Assembly (NCBI GenBank): GCA_965230415.1
Contig: CBDDKZ010000005.1
Location: forward strand, 3,534,001-3,598,000
Reading direction: 5' to 3'
DNA: 64,000 nt
Source of the DNA: CBDDKZ01 sp965230415
GTDB lineage: Bacteria; Bacteroidota; Bacteroidia; Cytophagales; JAAEPT01
Made by a program: the position numbers and the translations under genes. The notes beneath the pieces are model-generated. The model was not told the DNA's origin and searched no databases. It was given only the letters and a program-made list of their open reading frames with translations. Numbering within the stretch: position 1 is the first letter of the stretch; each line of letters opens with the position of its first letter. Positions 50,643-59,587 of the stretch are shown in pieces.

Positions 50643-51446
50643 TTAGAAGTTGATTTCGTGCTGGAATAAGTCTATTGACAAACCAATGTTAATAGTAGAG
50701 TAACTGTCCTTCCATTTTCCATTTCCTCTTGGACTGCCTTCCTGCCAGTGTTCACCATCCTGGGTTTGTTGAGGAGTTACTCCGAGTTCACTTGTTCTGT
50801 CTGCAAGTTCGCGGGCAAAACCGCTCAAATTATCAATGTCTGTATAGTTGTTGCTAATGTCGTCCAGGTAATCGCTAAAAGTGAACTGATAAGAGTAAGA
50901 GACAATCAAATCAATTTTTTTATTTACATAAATTCTTATACCGCCACCAAGTGGAATAAAAAAGGTGAAACGATTGTAGGGCACTCCTTCTGTGCTCAAT
51001 GGTTGTAATTCGTGCCACTGACCATTTAATTCCGCTTTAGGATTAAAAAAAAGTCCTCCTATGCCTAAATTTACGAATGGTGTGATAGGTTTTCGAAGAT
51101 TTGCTTGAAAAACATATGGAAAGAAGTCGTATACCAAACTAATAGAGAAACTGAGGTTATCAGATCTAAAAGAGAGATTTCTGTTTTTGTTATTGCCACG
51201 CTCATCTGCTGCCTGTAACCTAAAAAAACTTAGTTGAGGACGTAAGTTCAATTGAGGAGTCATGAAATAACGCAATGAAGCATTGAGGTTATAAGAAGGC
51301 GATAAGCATTCCAAAAAAGGACATATGTCGCCATGGTAGTTTGCGATTCCCGTCCCCAGGTTTATTTTGAAGGGAGTCTCGTTTTGATTTTGCGCACGCA
51401 GGCTCCAAAGACTGAAAACGAATAATATGCTTGTTAAGAATTTCAT
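50643..51446 (-). CDS. DUF6089-like outer-membrane beta-barrel protein
   Basis: The 267-residue protein has a signal peptide (FLTSILFVFSLWSLRAQ) and a barrel-like body. It opens with the DUF6089 pattern of GTGIANYHGDICPF and PSYNLNASLRYFMTPQLNLRP, continues with KPITPFVNLGIGGLFFNPKAE, FFIPLGGGIRIYVNKKIDL and VSYSYQFTFSDYLDDISNNY, and ends with YSTINIGLSIDLFQHEINF. This family belongs to the OmpA/PorT-like barrels of Bacteroidetes. Function is unknown. Confidence 0.75.
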   Translation of the reverse strand: MKFLTSILFVFSLWSLRAQNQNETPFKINLGTGIANYHGDICPFLECLSPSYNLNASLRYFMTPQLNLRPQLSFFRLQAADERGNNKNRNLSFRSDNLSFSISLVYDFFPYVFQANLRKPITPFVNLGIGGLFFNPKAELNGQWHELQPLSTEGVPYNRFTFFIPLGGGIRIYVNKKIDLIVSYSYQFTFSDYLDDISNNYTDIDNLSGFARELADRTSELGVTPQQTQDGEHWQEGSPRGNGKWKDSYSTINIGLSIDLFQHEINF

Positions 51447-51492
51447 ACCTCAGACCAAAATTAGCGCTATTCTAGGACAAATTATAAGTCTG

Positions 51493-53763
51493 TCATTTCT
51501 TTTTATAAAATAATAAGAGTAATACAGGTATCAGCAGCAAATCGGCCATTACCGCAAAAAATAAACAAAGACTTATAAACAGACCTGTAAAAAAGGTGCC
51601 GTTGAAATCTGAATAGATGAGCGTAAGAAAGCCACCGACTAAAATGATAGAAGTAACTATGATGGCTTTCCCTGTCCCTACAAAAGTGTTTTTAATCGCA
51701 TATAATAGACTTTTTTCTTTTCTTAATTCCAGACGCAGTTTACTCATAAAATGTATGGTATCATCCACAGCTATGCCAAAAGCAATGGTGAATATTATTG
51801 ATGTAGACATTTTTAGGCCTATTCCCGAATAGCCAATGATGCCTCCGATTATGAGAAGAGGAATGATATTGGGAATAAATGAAATTATGACAATGCGAAA
51901 AGAACGATAAAGCAGCCCCATAATTAATGCAATAGCAGCAAATGCGATGGCAAGTCCTTTCATCATGTTATTGGACAATTCCGAATTGGTTTTATCGATT
52001 AAGTTGGCGCTACCGGTAAGGTTGAAAGATACTAATCTGGTGTCTGTAGAGTCTTGAATGAATTTTATGAGTGCATTGTTTTTTTCATTCATTCTTTTAC
52101 TACCAATATCTACTATTTTGGACGATATACGTCCATAAGTTTTACTGCTGTCTACAATAGCATCAAGCTCCTTTCTTTTTTCAAATAGTGCTAACTGTTT
52201 CTTTATTTTTCGATATTCCCTTTCTGTTCCGGGAATTACATATGCGGCGGCATTCCCTCCGTTGTAGCTTCTGTTTAGCGTTTTGAAAAATAGTGTAGGC
52301 GAAATGAAATTAGTGATATTGAAGTTTTTGGCGAGGTACTTTTCCACTTTGTCTATTTCCTGTATCACCTCATAACTGAAAATAGAGGACTGTTCCTCGT
52401 TAACCCTGATATTAATTTCAAATGGACGCACACCTGAAAATTCTTTTTCAAAAAATAAAAAATCCTGCTTTAAGGGATCACTGTCGGAAACTTCGTCTAT
52501 TAAATAAGAGTTTTGCTCGATTTTTGCGATGCCTGCGATAGAAGTAGCTGTTATAAGTACACAACCTATTACAACTTTCCATTTGTTATTAATAATCCAA
52601 AGGAAAAGTAAATGTAATTTTCTATTCCAATAGGCTTCATTGTTCTTTTTAATAGCCATTTTCGGAATTGGTAACAACGAAAGCACCGACGGCAGGAAAG
52701 TGAATGCAAGTATAAAAGCGAGAAAAACACCTATGGCACTGTAAATACCAAATTCTTGAATAGGTACTATTCCTGTCGATATTAATGTTACAAAACCAAT
52801 AGCCGTCGTGAGCGATGTTAAAAACGTTGCCAGGCCAATTTCATGAATAGTTTTTTTTATAGCTACAAACTTCTCTGTTCCATTTCGCAATTCTTCCAGG
52901 TACTTGGTAATGAAATGAACCACGTCTGACATACCTACCACGAACATGATTGTAGGCAATAAAACAGTCATTAAATCTATTGATTTACCACCAACACCCA
53001 TGGCTCCCAAACTCCAGATAACAGAAAGAAGAACGACACTTAAAGGAAGAATAACCCCCCACAATGAACGATAGGCAATGAAAAGAAAAAAGACTATGAG
53101 CATAAATGAAGAGCTGACAAATATTAATAATTCATGCTGCATTTTTTTTACATAAACAGTCTCGGCTTTTGCCTTTCCGGCGATATGTATTTCCTCGAAG
53201 TTATAGTTGGCTGTTAAGGAGTCTAATTGTTGTATTAAAATACCGGCATCTTCTCTGGGGATCATGTTTGGGAGCTTCACCATAATAGCAAGTGCATCCT
53301 GATTATTGGTAATAAAAGAGCCTTTCAATTCTTTAAATGGTTGTAGGTAGCTTGAATCTGCGGCTAAACGTTTCCAGTTGTCTGAGTGGATAAATGGAAT
53401 TCGCGTTGGAATTTCCATATTAAAAATGGGGTCTCGGTGAATAATCAAATTAGCCTGGCTTAGCAGTGATTCTACCTGGGTTACATTTGGTAGTTTTCTG
53501 ATACCATTACTTAATGCTTCCACATTTGTTAAAAAGACTGAGTCGTAAATACTGGGCCTGTTAACTATGCCAATTAATAAAAAATCATTGTCGTTTTCGA
53601 AGGTAGCCCTGTGTTGGTTAAATATACTCAGTGATTGATCTTTTGTTGAAAAGAAACTTTCGAAGTTGTAGTTAAATCTCAGATTATTAATGTAATACAG
53701 GAAAGCTAAAGTACAGGTAATAATAAATATTAATAGGGCTTTTGAGAACTTTTCGAATACCAT
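51493..53763 (-). CDS. RND/MMPL family transporter
   Basis: The 756-residue protein is a single-chain RND-superfamily transporter of the MMPL type with two similar halves. Each half has an N-terminal helix, a periplasmic loop of 170-200 residues and five helices. The first half carries LMTVLLPTIMFVVGMSDVVHF; the second has MSTSIIFTIAFGIAVDDTIHFMSKLR, the signature with the acidic pair in a membrane span. It should export lipid or hydrophobic substrates. No membrane-fusion protein or outer-membrane factor gene is adjacent, as is normal for MMPL exporters. Substrate unknown. Confidence 0.85.
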   Translation of the reverse strand: MVFEKFSKALLIFIITCTLAFLYYINNLRFNYNFESFFSTKDQSLSIFNQHRATFENDNDFLLIGIVNRPSIYDSVFLTNVEALSNGIRKLPNVTQVESLLSQANLIIHRDPIFNMEIPTRIPFIHSDNWKRLAADSSYLQPFKELKGSFITNNQDALAIMVKLPNMIPREDAGILIQQLDSLTANYNFEEIHIAGKAKAETVYVKKMQHELLIFVSSSFMLIVFFLFIAYRSLWGVILPLSVVLLSVIWSLGAMGVGGKSIDLMTVLLPTIMFVVGMSDVVHFITKYLEELRNGTEKFVAIKKTIHEIGLATFLTSLTTAIGFVTLISTGIVPIQEFGIYSAIGVFLAFILAFTFLPSVLSLLPIPKMAIKKNNEAYWNRKLHLLFLWIINNKWKVVIGCVLITATSIAGIAKIEQNSYLIDEVSDSDPLKQDFLFFEKEFSGVRPFEINIRVNEEQSSIFSYEVIQEIDKVEKYLAKNFNITNFISPTLFFKTLNRSYNGGNAAAYVIPGTEREYRKIKKQLALFEKRKELDAIVDSSKTYGRISSKIVDIGSKRMNEKNNALIKFIQDSTDTRLVSFNLTGSANLIDKTNSELSNNMMKGLAIAFAAIALIMGLLYRSFRIVIISFIPNIIPLLIIGGIIGYSGIGLKMSTSIIFTIAFGIAVDDTIHFMSKLRLELRKEKSLLYAIKNTFVGTGKAIIVTSIILVGGFLTLIYSDFNGTFFTGLFISLCLFFAVMADLLLIPVLLLLFYKKK

Positions 53764-53918
53764 GGTTGTTACAATAATAAGAGCTTTAATTCGGTTATTC
53801 CGATAACAAATAATTCATATTGTTTGTTTTCTCATGAGTGGTTTAACAGCAATCATTTCAGTTATAACGCAGAATTAGGTTCTAATAGTAGATTTTTATT
53901 GGTTAATAATGGTTCAGA

Positions 53919-53957
53919 AAGCAGTCTCTCATCCTCCTGAGAGGCTGCTTTTTTTTA
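53919..53957. terminator. Hairpin with T tract overlapping the end of the TVP38 gene
   Basis: GCAGTCTCTC pairs with GAGAGGCTGC (one bulge) and a long T run follows on the plus strand. The stop codon of the TVP38 gene at 53929 lies inside the stem. On the minus strand the T tract is short (TTTCTG), so it may terminate both ways. Confidence 0.6.
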
Positions 53958-54648
53958 GGATTCTCCGAAATAATAAGATCATTCCAAAACTCGATGAAAA
54001 AATTAATAGGAGCATTAGTAGTTCATTATGAGGTATTTTGTGGTTTGCTTTATATATTTCATATATAGATGCGCATTGTGTTCCTGCCCAATAACTTAAA
54101 GTTGTGCGCGGAAGCATACCTATCATTCCTATGAAGAAGAATTTTTTGAAATCTATTTTCATAAAGGCAAAGAATAAATTCATTAATGCGAAGGGTAAGA
54201 CAGGGGAAATTCTTCCCAAAATAATAAATATAGACTCGTTTCTATTTAGTCCCTCGCTGAAAGCAGCTAGTTTCTTATTTTGGTGTAGCGTTTCTGTAAA
54301 ATGACCATGATCTAGCTTTTTGCCTATGGAATAACCTATTGCTGAAGCTATTAAATAGGATATTATAACCGCGACAAATTGATTAAACCCCCAATAATAG
54401 CCACTAATGACAGCTACAAACGTTGTTGGAAGCAAAGCCAAAGACATAGCAAGGGTAGCCAATACAAAAAAGGTTACGATAAATAAAGTGCTTTCAGGAT
54501 AAAAGCTATTGAAGTTTCCTGTGGCATAAAAAGTGAAAATAACTGAACCCGTAATTGGCAGAAGAACAGACCATAATAAAGAAAAAAGTGAGCGCTTATT
54601 TCCGAAAATAAGCTTGGATAACAAGGCTTTTTTGTGGCTCTCATGCAT
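53929..54648 (-). CDS. TVP38/TMEM64 (VTT-domain) membrane protein
   Basis: The 239-residue protein has about five to six membrane spans and the VTT/DedA-like pattern: TTFVAVISGYYWGFNQFVAVIISYLIASAIGYSIG, with the FGFW-like ISPVLPFALMNLFFAFMKIDFKKFFFIG segment. The VTT family is linked to lipid scrambling and flippase activity in some members, but bacterial roles are diverse. It ends in a cluster of lysines. No neighbour clarifies its task. Confidence 0.8.
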   Translation of the reverse strand: MHESHKKALLSKLIFGNKRSLFSLLWSVLLPITGSVIFTFYATGNFNSFYPESTLFIVTFFVLATLAMSLALLPTTFVAVISGYYWGFNQFVAVIISYLIASAIGYSIGKKLDHGHFTETLHQNKKLAAFSEGLNRNESIFIILGRISPVLPFALMNLFFAFMKIDFKKFFFIGMIGMLPRTTLSYWAGTQCASIYEIYKANHKIPHNELLMLLLIFSSSFGMILLFRRILKKSSLSGG

Positions 54649-54752
54649 AAGTAAATATGCATCAAAAATATGAAAAATAGGGTAAATAAATTATTTTGTT
54701 CAATGTAGAACTCGCTTATTTGGAAAAGCGTTTAAAAGTCTAAGCAAAATTT

Positions 54753-55904
54753 ATGAATATGAAATTTGGAACCAAAGTTATACATGCAGGAATAGAACCA
54801 GATGAAGCTACTGGAGCGATTATGACTCCTATTTATCAAACTTCAACTTATGTTCACACATCTCCCGGACAACATAAAGGGTATGAATACTCCCGAACAC
54901 TCAACCCAACAAGAAAGGTTCTGGAAGATAATTTGGCAGCTTTGGAAAACGGGAAAACAGGATATTGTTTTTCGTCGGGAATGGCAGCCTCAGATGCTGT
55001 AATGAAATTATTGAAACCAGGAGACAAAGTTATTGCTACGAACGACTTATATGGAGGTTCCTATCGATTATTTACTAAAGTTTATGAGGCTTATGGGATC
55101 CAATTTGAATTTATTCAAATGTCTGATATTGAACAAATAAGTTCACATATCGATGAACAGACTAAAATGATCTGGGTTGAAACACCTACCAATCCGCTTT
55201 TGAATATCATAGATATAAAAAAGGTGGTTGAGCTTGCCAGGTCAAAAAACATATTATGCTGTGTAGATAATACTTTTGCTACACCGTTTTTGCAAAGACC
55301 CCTTGACCTGGGAGCAGATTTAGTAGTCCATTCACTTACAAAATATTTGTGTGGACACTCAGATGTTATAATGGGAGCCGTTGTCGTTAATGATTCCGAA
55401 CTGGGTGAAAAGATGGCCTTTTATCAAAACTCATGTGGTGCGGTTCCTGGCCCACAGGATTGTTTTCTGATATTGAGAGGAGTGAAGACGTTACATTTAC
55501 GTATGAAAGCTCATTGTGAAAATACAGCTCAAATAGCTGAATTTTTGAACAATCATGATGACATAAACGAGGTCTATTGGCCAGGCCTGGCCACACATAA
55601 GAATCATGACGTAGCTAGTGACCAAATGGATGATTTCGGAGGAATGCTGTCATTTACATTTAAGGATGATGACATAGAAAAAGTTAAAAGGTTTTTGTCC
55701 AACCTGAAGTTATTTAGCCTCGCAGAATCTTTGGGCGGTGTAGAGTCTTTGGCAGGGCATCCGGCTACTATGACTCATGCCGCGATCCCCAAGTCGGAGC
55801 GGGAGGCAGCGGGTTTAAAAGACGGTTTAGTACGCTTAAGTATTGGTATTGAAGATGTAAGTGATTTAATCGAGGATTTGAATGAGGCAATAAAGCGCAG
55901 CTAA
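54753..55904 (+). CDS. Cystathionine gamma-synthase/lyase (Cys/Met metabolism PLP enzyme)
   Basis: The 383-residue PLP enzyme belongs to the MetB/MetC/CGL family. It shows TKVIHAGIEPDEATGAIMTPIYQTSTY, EYSRTLNPTRKVLEDNLAALENG, GGSYRLFTKVYE, the PLP Lys in VVHSLTKYLCGHSDVIMG, and the C-terminal SLAESLGGVESLAGHPATMTHA. Which reaction it carries out (cystathionine gamma-synthase, gamma-lyase or homocysteine synthase) cannot be read with certainty; the sequence looks closest to cystathionine gamma-synthase/lyase. No riboswitch is evident upstream. Confidence 0.88.
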   Translation: MNMKFGTKVIHAGIEPDEATGAIMTPIYQTSTYVHTSPGQHKGYEYSRTLNPTRKVLEDNLAALENGKTGYCFSSGMAASDAVMKLLKPGDKVIATNDLYGGSYRLFTKVYEAYGIQFEFIQMSDIEQISSHIDEQTKMIWVETPTNPLLNIIDIKKVVELARSKNILCCVDNTFATPFLQRPLDLGADLVVHSLTKYLCGHSDVIMGAVVVNDSELGEKMAFYQNSCGAVPGPQDCFLILRGVKTLHLRMKAHCENTAQIAEFLNNHDDINEVYWPGLATHKNHDVASDQMDDFGGMLSFTFKDDDIEKVKRFLSNLKLFSLAESLGGVESLAGHPATMTHAAIPKSEREAAGLKDGLVRLSIGIEDVSDLIEDLNEAIKRS

Positions 55905-56167
55905 AGGATTTGTGTTAAGAGCTTGTTAATATTCAATGCCTTATGAAAATAATTTAATTATTTCTTATCCCGTGCTATACGTTGTAATTTGTTGTGTGTT
56001 AAGCGATTGGTGGTTTGGGTAACGTTTCATTTGAAAATAAGGTAAAACTAATGGTACAATAATTGAAAAATATCCCCGTTTTATAGATGAACTTAATATT
56101 TGGCACACTTGTTGTAGAGGTGTATATGAAAGCAAACTATCCTTAAAATTACTAAACACATACAACC

Positions 56168-56350
56168 ATGAAAAGAACAAGATTAAACACTATAAAAGCG
56201 GTGATAAGAAAATACAGGATGAAGAATAATAATGCGAAGCAAGCAATGTTCAGCGGGGACTTATCAGCGTATATTCAGCGTTTGGCAGAGGTAGAGGAAC
56301 AACGGGTAACACTTAAGCAGAATCTTTTACCAGTTTCTATCATAAGCTAA
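56168..56350 (+). CDS. Small basic protein of unknown function (60 residues)
   Basis: The frame starts at an ATG after a 260-base leader with no other gene, and encodes a basic, helical N-terminal part (MKRTRLNTIKAVIRKYRMKN) and a more acidic middle (QRLAEVEEQRVTLKQN). There is no membrane span or signal. It is probably a real gene because it has a sensible composition, but the evidence is limited to that. I do not recognise the family. Confidence 0.45.
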   Translation: MKRTRLNTIKAVIRKYRMKNNNAKQAMFSGDLSAYIQRLAEVEEQRVTLKQNLLPVSIIS

Positions 56351-56431
56351 TAATAAAAAGAAAGCATTTAAAGCCTTTTTGTTCGAAGGTTAGGCTAAGA
56401 AACGACCTTGCTAGCGGGCGTTTCCTAGTTA

Positions 56432-57523
56432 TCAGCAATAACTACTTTCTTCTGATAAAAGATCAATCAAACGTTCTACGTCACTGACACTTATTGCAGG
56501 GAAATTGGCTATTCGAACCTGCGTATTTTTATAATCTCCGTAGCCTACACCAATTTGCATGTTGAAATTAGCTAAATATCCGTTGATGGTAGCAGGAGCT
56601 ACTTTTGTATTAGCTACAACGACAGTTTGTGATCGATGTTCTTCATTCTTTACTGCAATATCAAAATTTTCACTTGCTTCAAGAAATGAATACAATAATT
56701 CAGCTTTTAGTTCTGTTTCCTTTCTTATAGTGTCTGCACCTCTTTCTAACATGTCATCACAAACACATCCTAATAAATAGATACCCAGTACATTGGGGGT
56801 TGAAGGAGTTTGATTGCCAAGCTCCCTTTTAAGGAGTTCCTGTGTGGTATGATGTATACCTATAAAGCGATTATCGGACTTTTTTTGTTCTGCCCGTTCG
56901 AGGCATCGTTCATTTACCAACCAGACACCAAGGCCTGCGGGCATACCGAAGCACTTCTGTACCGAAAACAGCGCTGTATCTATCTTATTGAAGTTTATTT
57001 CAGGATATGGGATAGATGAGACAACGTCTACCGCAATTAGTGCATCAGGATTACTTTCCCTAAATGGATAAATGCTCGAAAATGGAGTTTGAACACCTGA
57101 ACTTGTTTCATTATTAGTAAATGCAATAAGGTCGGTGGAAGGATCAATGTTAACCTGAGTGGTATCAAACCCTTCCCCAAATGGAGCTTCAATTTTTTGG
57201 CTATCCATTCCGGCAGCTATACCATACTGATGAAATTTTTTTGAAAAAGAACCATTAACAAAGTGAAAACTCTTTGATTCAACCAGCGAGTTGAAAATTC
57301 GCTCCCATGACTCTGTCGCAGAGCCCAAAAAGAAGATGTGATAATCTGAAGGGAGATCTATTAATTTTCTTAAAGAATCACAGGTGTGTTTATAAATGGC
57401 CTTAAAAGCATTACTACGATGAGAAATACTACATACATCTTCTTCTAAGGCGTCTTTTAAAAATTCATCCATACCGGGATACATTTGAGTAGGTCCCGGG
57501 GTGAAAAAGATCTTCTGACTCAT
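56432..57523 (-). CDS. serC: Phosphoserine aminotransferase (class V)
   Basis: The 363-residue PLP enzyme converts 3-phosphohydroxypyruvate to phosphoserine. It starts with KIFFTPGPTQMYPGM, has the ISHRSNAFKAI segment, LIAFTNNETSSGVQTPFSSI, IAVDVVSSIPYPEINFNKID, and the PLP Lys in LFSVQKCFGMPAGLGVWLV. The VDVVSS and SVQKCFG motifs are class V. The gene lies four bases after the SerB-SerA fusion gene in the same direction, which strongly supports the role in serine synthesis. Confidence 0.92.
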   Translation of the reverse strand: MSQKIFFTPGPTQMYPGMDEFLKDALEEDVCSISHRSNAFKAIYKHTCDSLRKLIDLPSDYHIFFLGSATESWERIFNSLVESKSFHFVNGSFSKKFHQYGIAAGMDSQKIEAPFGEGFDTTQVNIDPSTDLIAFTNNETSSGVQTPFSSIYPFRESNPDALIAVDVVSSIPYPEINFNKIDTALFSVQKCFGMPAGLGVWLVNERCLERAEQKKSDNRFIGIHHTTQELLKRELGNQTPSTPNVLGIYLLGCVCDDMLERGADTIRKETELKAELLYSFLEASENFDIAVKNEEHRSQTVVVANTKVAPATINGYLANFNMQIGVGYGDYKNTQVRIANFPAISVSDVERLIDLLSEESSYC

Positions 57524-57527
57524 ATTT

Positions 57528-59417
57528 TTAGTATAAAATTCTGAATTTAATAGTGTCTGGGATAAGCTTTAATTCATCAATAAGTGATTTTTCGTGCTTC
57601 GTATCAATATCTGTAATTACGTAACCAATACCTTCGTTTGTTTTTAAATACTGTCCGAGGATATTACAATTATGAGCGGCTAATATATTATTGATGTTTG
57701 CAAGCATACCAGGAACACTTTTGTGAATATGGATGAGTCTATGTGCATTCTTGAGCGTAGGCAACTGTAGGTTTGGAAAGTTTACACTTCCATAAGTATT
57801 ACCTGCATTGATATATTCTAAAATTTTTGTAGGTACATAACTACCTATGTGTTCTTGCGCTTCTGAAGTACTTCCTCCGATATGTGGAGTAAGAATTACG
57901 TTTGAAGCGCCTAGTAATTCAGATTCGAAAGGCTCCTTATTCGTTTTAGGCTCTGTAGGAAATACATCGATACCGGCACCAAGAATTTTTCCTGAATCCA
58001 GGTTTTTCTTCAATTCGGCAATATCTACTACAATACCTCTGCTAAGGTTAATGAAATAGCTGCTTTCTCGCATTTGGTCAAACTCCTCTTTACCGAATAC
58101 ACCTTTATTGGATGGTCGACCATCAACATGTAATGTCACAATGTCTACTGTATTTAATAGTTGTTTGAGTGATTTGCACTTTTTGGCATTACCAAGTGCC
58201 AATTTGTCAACTACATCGTAGAAATACACATCCATTCCCAGGGCTTCGGCAACGACCGATAATTGAGAACCTATATTTCCGTAACCTACTATACCAAGTT
58301 TTTTACCCCTTACTTCGAAACTATTTTTGGCGGACTTGTTCCATTTACCCTCATGCATTCCCATGGATTTATCGGGAATATTACGCAATAGCATAATTAG
58401 TTCGCCAATGGCAAGCTCTACCACAGATCTTGTGTTTGAATAGGGCGCGTTAAATACCGTTATACCTCTTTGCAGACATTCATTTAAATCTATTTGGTTG
58501 GTTCCAATGCAAAATGCACCGATAGCCATTAATTTATCGGCATGTTCTAAAACTCTTTTAGTAATGTTTGTTTTGGACCGGATTCCAATTACATGAACTC
58601 CTTTGATTTTTTCAATAAGCTCATTTTCATCAAGTGCACCACCGACAGTTTCTACAGGGAAACCTTCTTCTTCAAACATTGCCTTGGCATCTGGGTGTAC
58701 ATTTTCCAGGAGAAGTACTTTAATTCTATTTTTTGGGTAAGAAATAGCCATCGGCAATTTATTGTTAAATAAGAATTCGTCAAAACTGGGAGTGATGTGA
58801 TCAGCTTTTTTTGTCACTTTTTCACGAGCTACATTTTCTGTGTACGCGTAAAATTTATTGGCCAGTCCGGATTCTCTAATCTCGTAGTCCGTATATCCGT
58901 CGCCAATTACATAAACATCTCCTTTTAGTTTCAGGTCATTTAATAGTTTTACTTTACCATTATCGCCAGCAAGAGGATTATTGTTATCAAACCCGTTTAT
59001 ATTACCATCATCATCATAAGTGAAGGTGTTAGCGTAAATATTTTCTTCTTTTATTCCGTATTCGGTTACAATTGGGATTATGAAATCTTTAAACCCACTG
59101 GATACAATTAAGATTTGATCTGAAAATTGTGAAAAGAATTCCTTATTTCTTTTGATGGATGTGGAAACCTTACCTTTAAGTCGTTCAATGAGTTGATCAA
59201 CATGATGCTTATTAGCTATAAGTAGGTCGAGCCTGTCTATTAAAGACTGTGCAAAACTGCCCTCGCCGTTCATTCCTAAATTGGTAATATCTTCTATTTT
59301 TTGAAGACGTTCCATTTTTTCAGGGTGTCCTTCCAAAGAGATGTCTCCCAAAACGTCCAGGGCTTCAACTTTTGTGAAAGTACTGTCAAAATCTATGATA
59401 TAGTATTTCTTTTCCAT
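57528..59417 (-). CDS. serA: Fused phosphoserine phosphatase and D-3-phosphoglycerate dehydrogenase
   Basis: The protein has 629 residues from the ATG at 59417. The first 225 form a HAD phosphatase like SerB: IIDFDSTFTKVEALD (motif I), ILIVSSGFKDFI (motif II) and GDVYVIGDGYTDYEI (motif IV). A dehydrogenase of the SerA type follows from about 230: GAFCIGTNQIDL, the NAD-binding GKKLGIVGYGNIGSQLS, the catalytic Arg in FINLSRGIVVD, Glu in DVFPTEP and His in LTPHIGGSTSEAQ. An ACT-like domain ends the protein (SVPGMLANINNILAAHNCNI), the allosteric serine site. With serC next to it, the three steps of serine synthesis lie in two genes. Confidence 0.9.
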   Translation of the reverse strand: MEKKYYIIDFDSTFTKVEALDVLGDISLEGHPEKMERLQKIEDITNLGMNGEGSFAQSLIDRLDLLIANKHHVDQLIERLKGKVSTSIKRNKEFFSQFSDQILIVSSGFKDFIIPIVTEYGIKEENIYANTFTYDDDGNINGFDNNNPLAGDNGKVKLLNDLKLKGDVYVIGDGYTDYEIRESGLANKFYAYTENVAREKVTKKADHITPSFDEFLFNNKLPMAISYPKNRIKVLLLENVHPDAKAMFEEEGFPVETVGGALDENELIEKIKGVHVIGIRSKTNITKRVLEHADKLMAIGAFCIGTNQIDLNECLQRGITVFNAPYSNTRSVVELAIGELIMLLRNIPDKSMGMHEGKWNKSAKNSFEVRGKKLGIVGYGNIGSQLSVVAEALGMDVYFYDVVDKLALGNAKKCKSLKQLLNTVDIVTLHVDGRPSNKGVFGKEEFDQMRESSYFINLSRGIVVDIAELKKNLDSGKILGAGIDVFPTEPKTNKEPFESELLGASNVILTPHIGGSTSEAQEHIGSYVPTKILEYINAGNTYGSVNFPNLQLPTLKNAHRLIHIHKSVPGMLANINNILAAHNCNILGQYLKTNEGIGYVITDIDTKHEKSLIDELKLIPDTIKFRILY

Positions 59418-59587
59418 CAATTTAAACTTAGACTTAAAGCAATTCTAAATGAGGGGGCAAAGATCTCAAATTTTTACTTAAAAAGTTGTATTCAGCATAA
59501 ATATTTGTCCACCTGTTGGAATATAATGAAACATCGCTCTCCGATCTTGGCCTAAGCTGCTGTATTGAGTTCAAAAAAGTGATTAAG

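Noticed and set aside
54649..54752. Possible S-adenosylmethionine riboswitch upstream of the cystathionine enzyme gene
   Set aside because: The 104-base interval is AT-rich and shows no SAM-aptamer core or terminator stem.
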